Shown here: piece after piece, positions 1 through 8,975 of the stretch | Layout of the letters: every line of letters starts with the position of its first letter | Position numbering within the stretch: the first letter of the stretch is position 1 | Origin: Photobacterium phosphoreum | GTDB lineage: Bacteria > Pseudomonadota > Gammaproteobacteria > Enterobacterales > Vibrionaceae | Length of the DNA: 64,000 nt | Direction of reading: 5' to 3' | Assembly (NCBI RefSeq): GCF_002954725.1 | Contig: NZ_MSCQ01000001.1 | Span: 396,059-460,058 of the forward strand | Position numbers and translations under genes: made by a program | The notes under the pieces: model-generated | What the model was told of the DNA's origin: nothing | Database searches by the model: none | Seen by the model: the letters and a program-made list of their open reading frames with translations, nothing else

Positions 1-128
1 AATGCCCCGTCTACTTCCTTATCAGACACTTGTTTTTTATCTTGTTTATCATCATCGCTGTCAGTGATTAGCGGCACTACGATTTCTTTTATTGCGTAAC
101 CAATAAGTCCCGAAAGTAAAATGTTCAT
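1..128 (-). CDS. hypothetical protein, N-terminal part only
   Basis: The reverse strand reads an ATG at 126-128 preceded by an AAGGA ribosome binding site and stays open for 42 codons to the window edge. The peptide begins MNILLSGLIGYAIKEIVVPL and continues into a lysine- and aspartate-rich stretch, so it looks like a short hydrophobic N-terminus followed by a charged linker. I do not recognise the family. It is transcribed away from flgK. The open frame and the good ribosome binding site are the only support, and the rest lies outside the window. Confidence 0.5.
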   Translation of the reverse strand, partial: MNILLSGLIGYAIKEIVVPLITDSDDDKQDKKQVSDKEVDGA

Positions 129-203
129 TAACGATATCCTTTGTTATAGGGGCTGTTTTGCCATTGCTGTTGTGGGTATTTTATCTATATCGGCAGCAAC
201 GGC

Positions 204-231
204 AAAAGTATAAGTAAATAAATGCCAATTA
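204..231 (+). promoter_or_regulatory. weak sigma-28-like element before flgK
   Basis: AAAAGTAT (204-211) and GCCAATTA (224-231) resemble the FliA consensus TAAAGTTT / GCCGATAA, each 6 of 8, but the spacer is 12 instead of 11. The sigma-54 element just downstream is the better flgK promoter candidate. Confidence 0.2.
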
Positions 232-278
232 ATAGTTTTTATTTAAACCCTGATGTTAGAACGGTATTTATTTAAAAG

Positions 279-293
279 TGGTTCATTTCTTGC
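279..293 (+). promoter_or_regulatory. sigma-54 promoter (-24/-12) of flgKL
   Basis: TGGTTCATTTCTTGC keeps the invariant GG, exactly ten bases, then GC, with the TTGC box of the consensus TGGCACGNNNNTTGC. The expected start of transcription is near 305. That places the first in-frame ATG (253) upstream of the transcript and supports the flgK start at 364. In Vibrio, flgKL is reported as a sigma-54/FlrC (class III) operon. Confidence 0.6.
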
Positions 294-363
294 TTGTTTA
301 GCAGCAGCGTTATCGCAACATATTGTTGATAATGGTTTAATTTTCAGTGGGGAGCAATGGGCG

Positions 364-2346
364 ATGGCGGTAGATTTGATGCAAATTGGGGTGAGTGGCT
401 TACGCACATCTCAAAAACAATTGGATGTGGCAAGTCATAACATCACCAACGTCAATACTCCAGGATATAGTCGCCAAGTTGTTGAGCAAAAAACCGATAA
501 TGCGCAGTGGAACGGTAATAATTACTATGGCACAGGGGCTTACATTGATAACGTTAGTCGTGCTTATGACCAATTTGCTGCCCGCGAACTCACGCTTTCC
601 ACCACTCAGTTAGAAGAAGCGAACGTTAAACAACAGCATTTAGCCATGTTAGATGATTTTACCTCTAAAAGTGCTGTTAATAGCGTTAACAGTATGAACG
701 ACTTTTATCATTCAGTGCGTTCATTGGCTGATAATCCGAGCGATCTTGGTAGCCGTCAAACGGTGTTAGAACATGCTAATCAAGCGGCTGTGAACTTAAA
801 TAATTCCCACGAAACCCTCACCAATATTCGTACCGATGTTGATCAGCAACTGAGCGTGTCTTTAGAGCGGGTTAATGCATTAGGGCAAGAACTTGCCGCG
901 GTTAATACCAGTTTACAGCAACAATCAAGCAGTGATGGCAGTAATGATCTGTTTGATCAACAGCGCACGCTTATCAATGAATTAGCCAAATATACCCAAG
1001 TGACCGTGTTGGCAGATAAAGGCAGTTTAGCCAATACAGTTATCATTGGCAGCGGTGATACCTTAGTGTCAGGGGTAACTGCATCACAACTTAAATTAAT
1101 TGATGGCGACCCTGATATTGGCAATAAACAAATCGCGTTAATCAATGGCAACAACAGCAAACCGATTAAAAGCGACACTATTGGTGGCAGCTTAGGCGCG
1201 ATGCTAACAGTACGTGATGATGTTATTGATAAAAGTTTGGATCAACTCGGACAAATGGCGATTGGCTTTGCGTCACAGATGAACGATCTCCAACAGCAGG
1301 GTGTTGATCTTAATGGTCAGCAAGGACAAGCGTTGTTCAATGACATTAATAGCCTTAATGCGATGTCACAACGAGCCCTTAAACCGTTTGGTAGCAGCAG
1401 TGATATCAGCGTTAAAATTGATGATATTAACCAGCTTAAACTAGGTGATTATCAATTAGTCAGTGAGGCCGCGGAAGGAATAGATAAAAAAATATCTATT
1501 AGCCATATGGTTATTGATCAACAAGGCAATAAAACTCAACTTGAAGCTAATGATGAAGGTAAGTTTGTTGCCAAGGTTGATGGTTTAGAAATCATCGTTA
1601 ATGAGCAACCTTCTTTGATTGCGGGTGAAACTGAAACCACCATCATTCAACCCTTACGTCGTGGCGCAGCAGATATATCGCTCGCAATGACCGATCCGCG
1701 CAGCTTGGCGGGTCATCGTCAGTTTACAGCTATTGCCGCTGAATCCAATCTCGGCTCAGCAACCATCACTAAAGCAGAGAATGTGCCTGATGATGCAGCG
1801 GGGCGTTATCAACTAAAATTGAATTCAGTTGATGAGAAGATGACAGTAACTGTCACTGATTTAAAAACTAATGCCGAAGTTGAATTAGTCGATAATAGTT
1901 ATTCCGTTGATAAAAGTGCAACCATTGTATTTAAACATGATGATCTCCCTTCTATACCCGTTATGACCTTATCAGCAGGTGCAAAAGCCAATGATAGTTT
2001 TGAGATTGAACTGGGGGCGCAAAACTCACAAGGTGGCAACGGTAACTTTTTAGCCATGCAGCAAGTCCAGCACCAAAAGACCATGGCAGACGGTAAATCA
2101 AGTGTGATTGATGTCTTTGAAGGCTTAGCTACTGATGTTGGTATGCTTAAAAAAAATGCCGATAAATTAAGTGAAGTGAATCAGCTTGATTTTGATTCTG
2201 CCTCTGAGCGGGTATCGAATTTATCAGGGGTCAACCTTGATGAAGAAGCCGCCAACTTAATGAAGTTTCAGCAATCGTATATGGCGTCATCACGGATTAT
2301 GTCGGTGGCGAAAGAAACCTTTGATACCTTAATGCGCGCAGTATAA
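364..2346 (+). CDS. flgK: flagellar hook-associated protein 1 FlgK
   Basis: FlgK is the first hook-filament junction protein, exported by the flagellar type III system and assembled under the FlgL ring. The N-terminus MAVDLMQIGVSGLRTSQKQL with the following HNITNVNTPGYSRQ is the family signature of rod/hook/HAP proteins. The C-terminus (LDEEAANLMKFQQSYMASSR) is the matching heptad region. Its 660 residues are slightly longer than usual because of a variable middle part (about residues 370-560). The frame is open from 253, but the start is placed at 364 because the family motif begins there, GGGGAG lies about 11 bases upstream, and the sigma-54 promoter at 279-293 falls inside the longer version. 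flgL follows after 12 bases, so the two form an operon. Confidence 0.95.
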   Translation: MAVDLMQIGVSGLRTSQKQLDVASHNITNVNTPGYSRQVVEQKTDNAQWNGNNYYGTGAYIDNVSRAYDQFAARELTLSTTQLEEANVKQQHLAMLDDFTSKSAVNSVNSMNDFYHSVRSLADNPSDLGSRQTVLEHANQAAVNLNNSHETLTNIRTDVDQQLSVSLERVNALGQELAAVNTSLQQQSSSDGSNDLFDQQRTLINELAKYTQVTVLADKGSLANTVIIGSGDTLVSGVTASQLKLIDGDPDIGNKQIALINGNNSKPIKSDTIGGSLGAMLTVRDDVIDKSLDQLGQMAIGFASQMNDLQQQGVDLNGQQGQALFNDINSLNAMSQRALKPFGSSSDISVKIDDINQLKLGDYQLVSEAAEGIDKKISISHMVIDQQGNKTQLEANDEGKFVAKVDGLEIIVNEQPSLIAGETETTIIQPLRRGAADISLAMTDPRSLAGHRQFTAIAAESNLGSATITKAENVPDDAAGRYQLKLNSVDEKMTVTVTDLKTNAEVELVDNSYSVDKSATIVFKHDDLPSIPVMTLSAGAKANDSFEIELGAQNSQGGNGNFLAMQQVQHQKTMADGKSSVIDVFEGLATDVGMLKKNADKLSEVNQLDFDSASERVSNLSGVNLDEEAANLMKFQQSYMASSRIMSVAKETFDTLMRAV

Positions 2347-2358
2347 CGAGGAGTTGTC

Positions 2359-3669
2359 ATGATCAATCGCGTCTCAACCGCCAGCCAATATCAAAATCTG
2401 ACTTCCAACTTAATGCGTAAGCAAGGCGAGCTTAATCAAACCAATGGTCAACTTTCCAGTGGCAAGCGAGTCGAAACCGCTGGGGATGATCCTGTGTCCT
2501 CGGTCACGATTCAAAATTACCGCCAACAGCTCACTCAAATTGATCAATATAATAGTGCCATCACATTAGCGAATAATCGCCTCCAAACTATGGAAACCGC
2601 AATAGCTGGAGTTGAAGATAACCTTGGTGCGACTAAGCAAAAAGTGCTCGGTATGATCAATGGCGCGATGGCAAGTAACGACCGCACCGCATTTAAAGAC
2701 GAATTAATTAGCTTGCGTGATGGCTTACTGGAATTAGCCAATAGCCGTGATGAAGCGGGTAACTATGTGTTTTCGGGTAATCAATCGGATACCAAACCGT
2801 TTATGGAAGCCACTGATGGTAGCATGGGTTATCACGGTGATAGCCAGTCACGTTATGCTCAAATAGATAAATCGGTTAACGTAAAAACCAGCTTACCCGG
2901 CGATCAATTATTTACCGATGTACCCAATAGCTACGGTGATTATCGGCCAGTATTTAAAGATAAAAGCGGTGAAGATGTAGTGCCTCAAGTTGAAGGATTA
3001 ACGTCTGGCTCTAAACTGCATTTGTTATCTGCTACCACCAGTAATTTTACTACCGCTGAAACTATTCAAGTGAGCTTTAAAGAAAGTGATGAGGTAGATA
3101 AAGACGGCAACAAAGTGATGCAATACAGTCTTAAAATTGGTAAAAATGTAGTTGCAGAAAATGAGCCGTATAATGAACAAACAGGTATTGTTTACCCGTC
3201 GCGCTCAAAGCCGCTAGAGCCTGTTGATCCTACAGCTCCCGTTGCAGAGAAAGAGGCTGAAATTAGGCTTAAATTTGATGGTATCAGTAGTGGTGATAGC
3301 ATTACTTTAGAACCTGCGCAAACCATCAATATTTTTGATTCAATTCAGAGTGCGATTGATAACGCAGAGCGTCCAACCTCATCGCCAGCGGCGGAAGCAA
3401 ACTTACAACGAGTGATTGATGATCTCGACAGTGGCTTTGTGCATATGAACCAACAGCGTTCAGAAGTCGGCACCATCATGCAGCAGGTCGATCGCCAATT
3501 AGAACAACATCTTGATTTTGAGTTAACCCTAAATCAAGCCCAAAGTGGCTTAGAAGATCTTGATTACAGCAAAGCAATCATGGATATGAATCAACAAATG
3601 ATGGCGCTACAAGCCTCGCAGCAAGCGTTTGGGCAAACCAAGCAATTGTCATTGTTTAATTATATTTAG
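2359..3669 (+). CDS. flgL: flagellar hook-associated protein 3 FlgL
   Basis: FlgL is the second junction protein between hook and filament and belongs to the flagellin superfamily. The N-terminal block MINRVSTASQYQNLTSNLMR with LSSGKRVETAGDDPV (about residues 32-46) is the flagellin-type D0/D1 domain. The C-terminus (MALQASQQAFGQTKQLSLFNYI region) closes it. The central part (about 150-330) is a variable beta-rich insertion, giving 436 residues, longer than the roughly 320 of enteric FlgL but normal for Vibrionaceae. A GAGGAG ribosome binding site precedes the ATG. It is co-transcribed with flgK. No clear poly-U terminator was found directly after the stop codon. Confidence 0.95.
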   Translation: MINRVSTASQYQNLTSNLMRKQGELNQTNGQLSSGKRVETAGDDPVSSVTIQNYRQQLTQIDQYNSAITLANNRLQTMETAIAGVEDNLGATKQKVLGMINGAMASNDRTAFKDELISLRDGLLELANSRDEAGNYVFSGNQSDTKPFMEATDGSMGYHGDSQSRYAQIDKSVNVKTSLPGDQLFTDVPNSYGDYRPVFKDKSGEDVVPQVEGLTSGSKLHLLSATTSNFTTAETIQVSFKESDEVDKDGNKVMQYSLKIGKNVVAENEPYNEQTGIVYPSRSKPLEPVDPTAPVAEKEAEIRLKFDGISSGDSITLEPAQTINIFDSIQSAIDNAERPTSSPAAEANLQRVIDDLDSGFVHMNQQRSEVGTIMQQVDRQLEQHLDFELTLNQAQSGLEDLDYSKAIMDMNQQMMALQASQQAFGQTKQLSLFNYI

Positions 3670-3733
3670 GGAGGTAGGGGCGAGAGGTAAGAGCAGGGAC
3701 GAGTTTCGAGGAAGAGCAGAGCAAAGAGTCCTT

Positions 3734-3780
3734 GGTAGCCCATTATTCACATCTCGGAAGCCGAGGGATGAGGGCTATCC
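3734..3780. repeat. long imperfect inverted repeat after flgL
   Basis: GGTAGCCC (3734-3741) and GGGCTATCC (3772-3780) bracket a perfect inner hairpin CTCGG-aag-CCGAG (3753-3765). It is preceded by a purine-rich run (about 3670-3730). The sequence is more G+C-rich than its surroundings and looks like a folded RNA end, a processing site or a dispersed repeat. There is no U-run, so it is not a standard terminator. Confidence 0.4.
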
Positions 3781-3915
3781 GTGATCTACTCAACGCGTGC
3801 TTGAGCCTAACGGACGTTAGTGAATTCAATCATGACAACCACAATAAGCCACTCGGCAAATATTCCCCCCATTTATCAATTGTTAAATTCATATACAAAA
3901 TTATAAAAATAATCC

Positions 3916-3942
3916 TCAAGCTTCGCCAAAAGGTGCCGTTAA
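3916..3942 (+). promoter_or_regulatory. sigma-28 (FliA) promoter of the flagellin gene
   Basis: TCAAGCTT (3916-3923), an 11-base spacer, then GCCGTTAA (3935-3942) match the enteric FliA consensus TAAAGTTT-N11-GCCGATAA at 6/8 and 7/8 positions with the exact spacing. Transcription would start near 3950, leaving an untranslated leader of about 70 bases. The rest of the 351-base gap between flgL and this gene holds only the inverted repeat at 3734-3780. Confidence 0.6.
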
Positions 3943-4020
3943 CTTTAGCACTAAGTTAATTAAATCTCTTTTTAACCCGGCACCACGTCTGGGAAAGATC
4001 ATCCAAGGAGTCTCACCTTT

Positions 4021-5949
4021 ATGGCTATTACAATCAATACTAACGTAACAGCAATGACTGCCCAGCGTAACCTTAACAGTGCAAGCAGCAGTGTTGCAGA
4101 CAGCATGTCAAAACTATCATCTGGTCTGCGTATTAACTCTGCTAAAGACGATGCTGCCGGTATGCAAATTTCAAACCGTTTGACCAACCAAAGTAATGGT
4201 CTAAACGTAGCTATGCGTAATGCTAATGATGGTGTGTCAATGGCACAGACTGCTGAAGGTGCGATGTCAGAATCAACCACCATCATGGAGCGTATGCGTG
4301 AGTTGGCACTCCAATCTGCTAACGGTTCAAACTCAGATAAAGACCGTGACGCAATGCAGAAAGAAATGGGTGAGTTGCAAAGCGAAATGAACCGTATTGC
4401 AGATACCACAAGTTTTGGTGGTCAGAACCTTCTTGATGGTTCATTTGGTTCAAAATCTTTCCAAATTGGTTCTAATTCAAATGAAACTCAAAGCCTAGAG
4501 TTGATGGATGTATCTTCACATGCTTTAGGTCGTGATTTTAAAAATCTTAAAGCAGGCCCTGATGCTGTTGAATTACAAGGCGGTACATCAACTAGTGATG
4601 GTAAATTCTCGTTAGGTGTTAATGGTACAAACCATGACATAGCTATTACTAAGGATATGTCTGCAGATGACCTTAAAAGTAAATTAAATAATATTGACGG
4701 TGTTAGTAATATTGGTGTAACAGAGGTTGAGCGTGAGATTACAGCACTAACTAAAGGCACAAGTGCTGTTACAGGACTAGGTGCCCAAGCTAGTGCTGTG
4801 AGTTCGACAACAGTTTCTGGCCTAGCGATTACAGCTAGCTCTGGAGATACAATTGATCTTGATATTGATGGTACAAAGGTAACTTTGAATGAGGCTGCAC
4901 TAGCTGACGAAAATACGCTTATGGCTGCCATTAATGATGCTTTAGTTGATGATGGTAATACTAATGTAACGGCATCTGCTACAGCGAATACGGGCTTTAC
5001 TTTAAATTCAGCTGATGGATCTGAAGTTGTGATGTCTGCAACAATTGAGAGTGCTGGTGATGACGCTACAACAAAATTATCGATTGCTAACGCTAGTGGT
5101 ACGGGAGCTGCTCAAGATTTAGCTGGAGATGCCCCTGGAACTTTAAATGGTACTACAAAAACAGTCGGTGGTAAGGTTGCAGAAAACGTTGAATTTGATA
5201 TTGGCGGAACTAAAATATCATTGGGAGCCGCAGATTTTGCTAGCAAAAAAGATTTACAAGCTAAACTTGATTCATTTGGTGGTGCTGGTATTACGCTTAC
5301 AGCGACAGGTGCTGATGGTTTTACTATCTCTGCCGACGATGGCGTTGAAACAAAAATTTCAGCAACCATTGATGGTACGGCTGCTGAAACGAAAGCAACG
5401 ATTGTAGGTGCTGATGGTACAGGTACAAAAGCATTAAAAGGTGATGTAGCTGCTGATAGAACTGGCTCAACAAAAACAATGAATGGTGTTGAAGCTGTTA
5501 CAGAGAAAGGGTTTACTCTTGATTTTTCTGATATGAAGTTAGATACCGATATTGAAGCCATTGAGCTTACAACAAAAGATTTTGATGGAAATACTGCAAA
5601 TCAAAAGTTAGCTATTGGCGCAGATATGATCACTGAATCTGTAGCAAGCCTAGATCTATCAACCGCTGAAGGCGCACAAAACGCGATCGATGTACTTGAT
5701 TCAGCAATGGAGCAAGTCGACTCAAAACGTGCTGAAATCGGTGCCTTCCAAAACCGCATGACGCACACCATGAGCAACTTGGCTAACATCAATGAAAACG
5801 TTAATGCCTCAAACAGCCGTATCAAAGATGTAGATTTCGCTTCTGAAACCATCAACATGACTAAAGGTCAGATCCTGCAACAAGCGGGTACTTCTATCCT
5901 TGCGCAAGCAAAACAAATTCCACAAGCAGCACTTAGCCTACTAGGTTAA
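4021..5949 (+). CDS. flagellin, long form with duplicated variable domain
   Basis: Filament subunit. Conserved D0/D1 ends are present: N-terminal [20 protein letters not shown] with [18 protein letters not shown], and C-terminal [20 protein letters not shown] ending in ALSLLG. At 642 residues it is far longer than the roughly 380 of typical Vibrio flagellins. The extra length lies between about residues 175 and 530. It contains two related blocks (279-362 and 391-468) sharing DIxGTKxxL, xTAxxxxGFTxxxxDG and a closing DGTGT/ASGTGA. Codon use in this middle part is visibly less biased than in the two conserved ends. AAGGAG precedes the ATG, a FliA-type promoter lies upstream, and a strong terminator follows. 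Only one flagellin gene is in this window, whereas Vibrio usually has several in a row. Confidence 0.95.
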   Translation: MAITINTNVTAMTAQRNLNSASSSVADSMSKLSSGLRINSAKDDAAGMQISNRLTNQSNGLNVAMRNANDGVSMAQTAEGAMSESTTIMERMRELALQSANGSNSDKDRDAMQKEMGELQSEMNRIADTTSFGGQNLLDGSFGSKSFQIGSNSNETQSLELMDVSSHALGRDFKNLKAGPDAVELQGGTSTSDGKFSLGVNGTNHDIAITKDMSADDLKSKLNNIDGVSNIGVTEVEREITALTKGTSAVTGLGAQASAVSSTTVSGLAITASSGDTIDLDIDGTKVTLNEAALADENTLMAAINDALVDDGNTNVTASATANTGFTLNSADGSEVVMSATIESAGDDATTKLSIANASGTGAAQDLAGDAPGTLNGTTKTVGGKVAENVEFDIGGTKISLGAADFASKKDLQAKLDSFGGAGITLTATGADGFTISADDGVETKISATIDGTAAETKATIVGADGTGTKALKGDVAADRTGSTKTMNGVEAVTEKGFTLDFSDMKLDTDIEAIELTTKDFDGNTANQKLAIGADMITESVASLDLSTAEGAQNAIDVLDSAMEQVDSKRAEIGAFQNRMTHTMSNLANINENVNASNSRIKDVDFASETINMTKGQILQQAGTSILAQAKQIPQAALSLLG

Positions 5950-5965
5950 TCCGCTGTTAAAGTCG

Positions 5966-6006
5966 TGCCCTGCTGATACTATCAAGCAGGGCATTATTAT
6001 ATTTTA
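5966..6006 (+). terminator. Rho-independent terminator of the flagellin gene
   Basis: A 9-bp perfect stem, TGCCCTGCT (5966-5974) with AGCAGGGCA (5985-5993), and a 10-base loop are followed by an A/T-rich tail, TTATTATATTTT. Confidence 0.75.
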
Positions 6007-6037
6007 ATCGCTAACAAATATGCTCAAGGAACTGGCT

Positions 6038-6490
6038 ATGGCGATCACTTCTATTGCTGCTGTAACAGGGTTATATACAGCTTCACAGACACTATTAAAT
6101 ACAACTCCAGTTAACAAGGCTAATCAGCCCGTATCTGATTCTGCTCACCGTGATCTACAGCCGATCGGCAAGCCATTGCCACTGATCCCAGCGTTAACGA
6201 ATGTTGAAGATGTCAGTAATGTTAATCACCCTCTTGATAACAATCCGCTTAATTCATTCACATCTGATCCTATTGCAGAGCAAGAACGAATTAAGCAGAT
6301 TGAACAAGTATTACAACAAGTTAATCGCAGCTTACAGTTTCATGTTGATGATGACAGTGGCGAGCATATTGCCACCATCGTTGATAAAACCAGTGGTGAA
6401 GTTATTCGCCAAGTTCCGGCACAAGAATTGCTAGAGTTAAACCAAAATTTAGCCAAGCATGCTTTGGGCTCTATCAGTAAAACAGTGTAG
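6038..6490 (+). CDS. flaG: flagellar protein FlaG
   Basis: FlaG influences filament length in Vibrio and Pseudomonas. The C-terminal half (SLQFHVDDDSGEHIATIVDK, then SGEVIRQVPAQELLEL) is the FlaG domain. The N-terminal half is variable and polar. The frame is open from 6020, but the ATG at 6038 has AAGGA seven bases upstream and gives MAITSIAAV, so I use it (150 residues). It stands between the flagellin terminator and fliD, with an 11-base gap to fliD. It probably starts the flaG-fliD-fliT-fliS transcription unit, but I found no convincing promoter for it. Confidence 0.88.
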   Translation: MAITSIAAVTGLYTASQTLLNTTPVNKANQPVSDSAHRDLQPIGKPLPLIPALTNVEDVSNVNHPLDNNPLNSFTSDPIAEQERIKQIEQVLQQVNRSLQFHVDDDSGEHIATIVDKTSGEVIRQVPAQELLELNQNLAKHALGSISKTV

Positions 6491-6501
6491 AGGACATAAC
6501 T

Positions 6502-7944
6502 ATGGGGTTAAGTGCTGCCGGAATGGCATCTGGGCTAGATATTGCAGGCATGACGCAGCAATTAGTTGCCGCTGAACGTAAACCAAAAGCAGATCGAATC
6601 ACCACTCAGCAGAAGCAAGTTAATGTTTCCCTTAGTGCTTACGGTCAGGTCAAATCATCCGTCAGTGCAATGCAATCAATGCTAGAAAAGTTTGGCAAAG
6701 ATGAAGCCTTTAATGGTCAAAAAGCAACGTCTGATAACAGTGATTATTTATCGATAAAAGCTACCGCTAAAGCCAAAAGCGGCGTGTATAACATTAACAT
6801 TCAGCAAATGGCGCAATCGCATAAATTGATGGGTGAAGAACTATTCAGTGCTGATCCTGAAGCCTCTTTAGGTAGCGGTGAAATGGTGATTAAGGTCGGT
6901 GATAAATCAATGACCTTAAATATTGGTGAAGACAATGATGATTTATCGTCAGTGGTCGATGCGATTAATAACGCTGATGATAACCCTGGTGTTACCGCAA
7001 CCTTAATCAATACTGGTAAAGATGGCGGTTCTCAAATTGTATTTTCAACCAAAGAAACCGGTGAGAAAAATACCATTGAGATTGATACTTCTGCCATGAC
7101 GGGGCAGTTAGCGTCATTAGCTTATAAAGAAGGTATGGCGGATAGCAAAGTTGAGCAAATGCAGGCTGCTCAAGATGCCAAAATTATGATCGATAACTTC
7201 ACCACCGTGACCAGCAGTAATAACACCTTTGAAGATGTGATTGAAGGGGTGACGTTAGATCTTAAAAAGCTCACGGGCACATCGGGTTCCGAGAACCCTG
7301 AAACCGATGATATCGATGTTAAATCCGTCAAAATCACCATTGAAAGTGATGAAAAAAGCACCAAAGATTCACTCAAATCGTTTGTTGATAGTTACAACAG
7401 CTTAATGGGCACGATTGATAAGTTAACTGGTTTTGATGCCGATAAAGATCCTGATGATCCCAATCGCGCAGGGGCATTGAACGGTGATAGCTTAACCCGT
7501 TCTGTGACTACACAAATGCGTAATTTGCTTAACGAGCCAATTGAAATTAATGGCAAACTTTATCAAATGTCTGATTTCGGGATTTCGATTCAGCGTGACG
7601 GTACCCTAGAGCTTGAAGAAGACAGCGATAAACTTGATGACATTATCAGTGAAAACTTTGCCGTTATCGGCCAGTTTTTTGCTCAAGAAGACAGTGGTTT
7701 TTTGGCTAAAGCCGATAAGTTATTAGACAGTTTTACTGATAAAACTGATGGTTCATTGTCAGTCAAAGAAGAAACGTTAAAAGAGCGCCAAAAATCGTTA
7801 GATGATGATATGACAGAGCTTAATAAACGCATGGTCGCTTATGAAGATCGTACTTATAAACAGTTTTTAGCGATGGATGAAGCCATCGGTCAGATGAACA
7901 ATCAGCTTAGTAGCATGATGAGCTTAATGATGTCGTTTGACTAA
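6502..7944 (+). CDS. fliD: filament cap protein FliD (HAP2)
   Basis: FliD forms the cap at the filament tip that guides flagellin folding. The start, MGLSAAGMASGLDIAGMTQQ, matches the FliD N-terminal domain (residues 1-110). The C-terminal domain has the typical ending with coiled-coil heptads (SLDDDMTELNKRMVAYEDRT) and the last residues QLSSMMSLMMSFD. The length, 480 residues, is normal. A GAGGA ribosome binding site precedes the ATG. It is followed after 9 bases by the fliT-like gene, consistent with one operon coding for cap, cap chaperone and flagellin chaperone. Confidence 0.95.
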   Translation: MGLSAAGMASGLDIAGMTQQLVAAERKPKADRITTQQKQVNVSLSAYGQVKSSVSAMQSMLEKFGKDEAFNGQKATSDNSDYLSIKATAKAKSGVYNINIQQMAQSHKLMGEELFSADPEASLGSGEMVIKVGDKSMTLNIGEDNDDLSSVVDAINNADDNPGVTATLINTGKDGGSQIVFSTKETGEKNTIEIDTSAMTGQLASLAYKEGMADSKVEQMQAAQDAKIMIDNFTTVTSSNNTFEDVIEGVTLDLKKLTGTSGSENPETDDIDVKSVKITIESDEKSTKDSLKSFVDSYNSLMGTIDKLTGFDADKDPDDPNRAGALNGDSLTRSVTTQMRNLLNEPIEINGKLYQMSDFGISIQRDGTLELEEDSDKLDDIISENFAVIGQFFAQEDSGFLAKADKLLDSFTDKTDGSLSVKEETLKERQKSLDDDMTELNKRMVAYEDRTYKQFLAMDEAIGQMNNQLSSMMSLMMSFD

Positions 7945-7953
7945 GGATAACCA

Positions 7954-8271
7954 ATGTCACAATTAATCACATTAGAACAATTAACCCAATTAGAGCACCA
8001 AATCGAGCAATTACTGTTAGCGGAAGAATACCCTGATGATTTTCCGCAGCAGCTTGAAAACTTAGTTGCCTTGCGTCATCAGCAAGTGGAGGTCGTGCTT
8101 AAACAGCCTGATTTATCACGGGCGGTATTTGATGATGTGGTGGCGCGTACGCAAGCGATGAAAGGGTTATTACAACAACATAAAGATCGGATTGGTGCGC
8201 AGTTAGTGCGTTCGAAAAAAAGTCCTAAATCATTATCGCTCTACAGCAATATTCAACAACACGGACAATAA
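7954..8271 (+). CDS. FliT/FlaI-like flagellar chaperone
   Basis: Small protein of 105 residues, highly helical and rich in Q, L and E (for example LTQLEHQIEQLLLAEE), with a basic C-terminus. Position between fliD and fliS is the place of flaI in Vibrio and fliT in enterics, where the product is a cytoplasmic chaperone for FliD. Sequence similarity to FliT proper is not obvious by eye, so the role rests mainly on position and size. The gap to fliD is 9 bases and to fliS 52 bases. Confidence 0.7.
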   Translation: MSQLITLEQLTQLEHQIEQLLLAEEYPDDFPQQLENLVALRHQQVEVVLKQPDLSRAVFDDVVARTQAMKGLLQQHKDRIGAQLVRSKKSPKSLSLYSNIQQHGQ

Positions 8272-8323
8272 TCATTAGCGTTAGTGCTATTGATAACGTT
8301 TTAGCTATTTAAAGGATAATAAT

Positions 8324-8725
8324 ATGCGTGGTTCTCTTCAGGCATACAAGCAAGTTTCAGTAAATGCACAACTCGCTAGCGCATCACCGCATCGCATCAT
8401 TCAAATGTTATACGCTGGTGCGATAGAACGCCTTATTCAGGGCAAAGCAGCGATGGAACAGGGAAATATCGCGGTTAAGTGTGAACGTTTATCTAAAGCG
8501 CTCGATATTGTATTAAGTCTGCGTGATTGCTTATCGATGGAAGAAGGCGGTGATATCGCTAAAAACCTTGATGCACTTTATGATTTTATGGGCAGTGAGA
8601 TTTCTCGCGCCAATGCTGAAAATGTCACTCAGCCGATTGATGATGTGATTGGCATGCTACGTGAAATAAAATCAGCATGGGATCAAATTCCAACACAATA
8701 TCACTACCTTACTGAAACTAATTAA
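8324..8725 (+). CDS. fliS: flagellin export chaperone FliS
   Basis: FliS binds the C-terminal D0 part of flagellin in the cytoplasm and prevents premature polymerisation. The family hallmarks are present: an N-terminal YKQVSVNAQLASASPHRIIQ (residues 6-25), followed by MLYAGAIERL, and a four-helix bundle to the end. Length 133 residues is typical. AAGGA precedes the ATG. It closes the flaG-fliD-fliT-fliS unit, with a hairpin just downstream. Confidence 0.94.
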   Translation: MRGSLQAYKQVSVNAQLASASPHRIIQMLYAGAIERLIQGKAAMEQGNIAVKCERLSKALDIVLSLRDCLSMEEGGDIAKNLDALYDFMGSEISRANAENVTQPIDDVIGMLREIKSAWDQIPTQYHYLTETN

Positions 8726-8738
8726 GGGGTATTGATGA

Positions 8739-8775
8739 TCGGCAATGGTAATCAGCATTGCCGACAATCGTTATT
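8739..8775 (+). terminator. probable terminator after fliS
   Basis: TCGGCAATG (8739-8747) pairs perfectly with CATTGCCGA (8756-8764) around an 8-base loop. The tail, CAATCGTTATTTC, is only moderately U-rich, so termination may be partial. The rest of the 250-base gap to flrA contains no gene or motif that I can support. Confidence 0.5.
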
Positions 8776-8975
8776 TCTAGTGTTTTTAAGCTAAAAATGG
8801 AATAAAAGCGGCTCAATTACATTGTTATTTGTATTGGTATCACAGCTTTTATACGTCAAATCTTGCCTTATGGTGCGCATTAATTACAATGTAGCTACTA
8901 TCTTCTTGATTGTTGTTCTCTTCGTTATATTGAATGTACTGTCAAAGTGTACCTTTATAAAGGCAATATCCATCT

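Noticed and set aside
253..363. 37-residue N-terminal extension of flgK
   Set aside because: It contains a sigma-54 promoter and does not resemble any FlgK start; a ribosome binding site and the family N-terminus occur at 364.
3732..3959. 75-codon open frame between flgL and flagellin
   Set aside because: It covers the hairpin and the sigma-28 promoter, has no ribosome binding site and no recognisable protein features.
8930..8959. TTGAAT-N18-TTTATA as flrA promoter
   Set aside because: Transcription would begin after the ribosome binding site, only about ten bases before the ATG.
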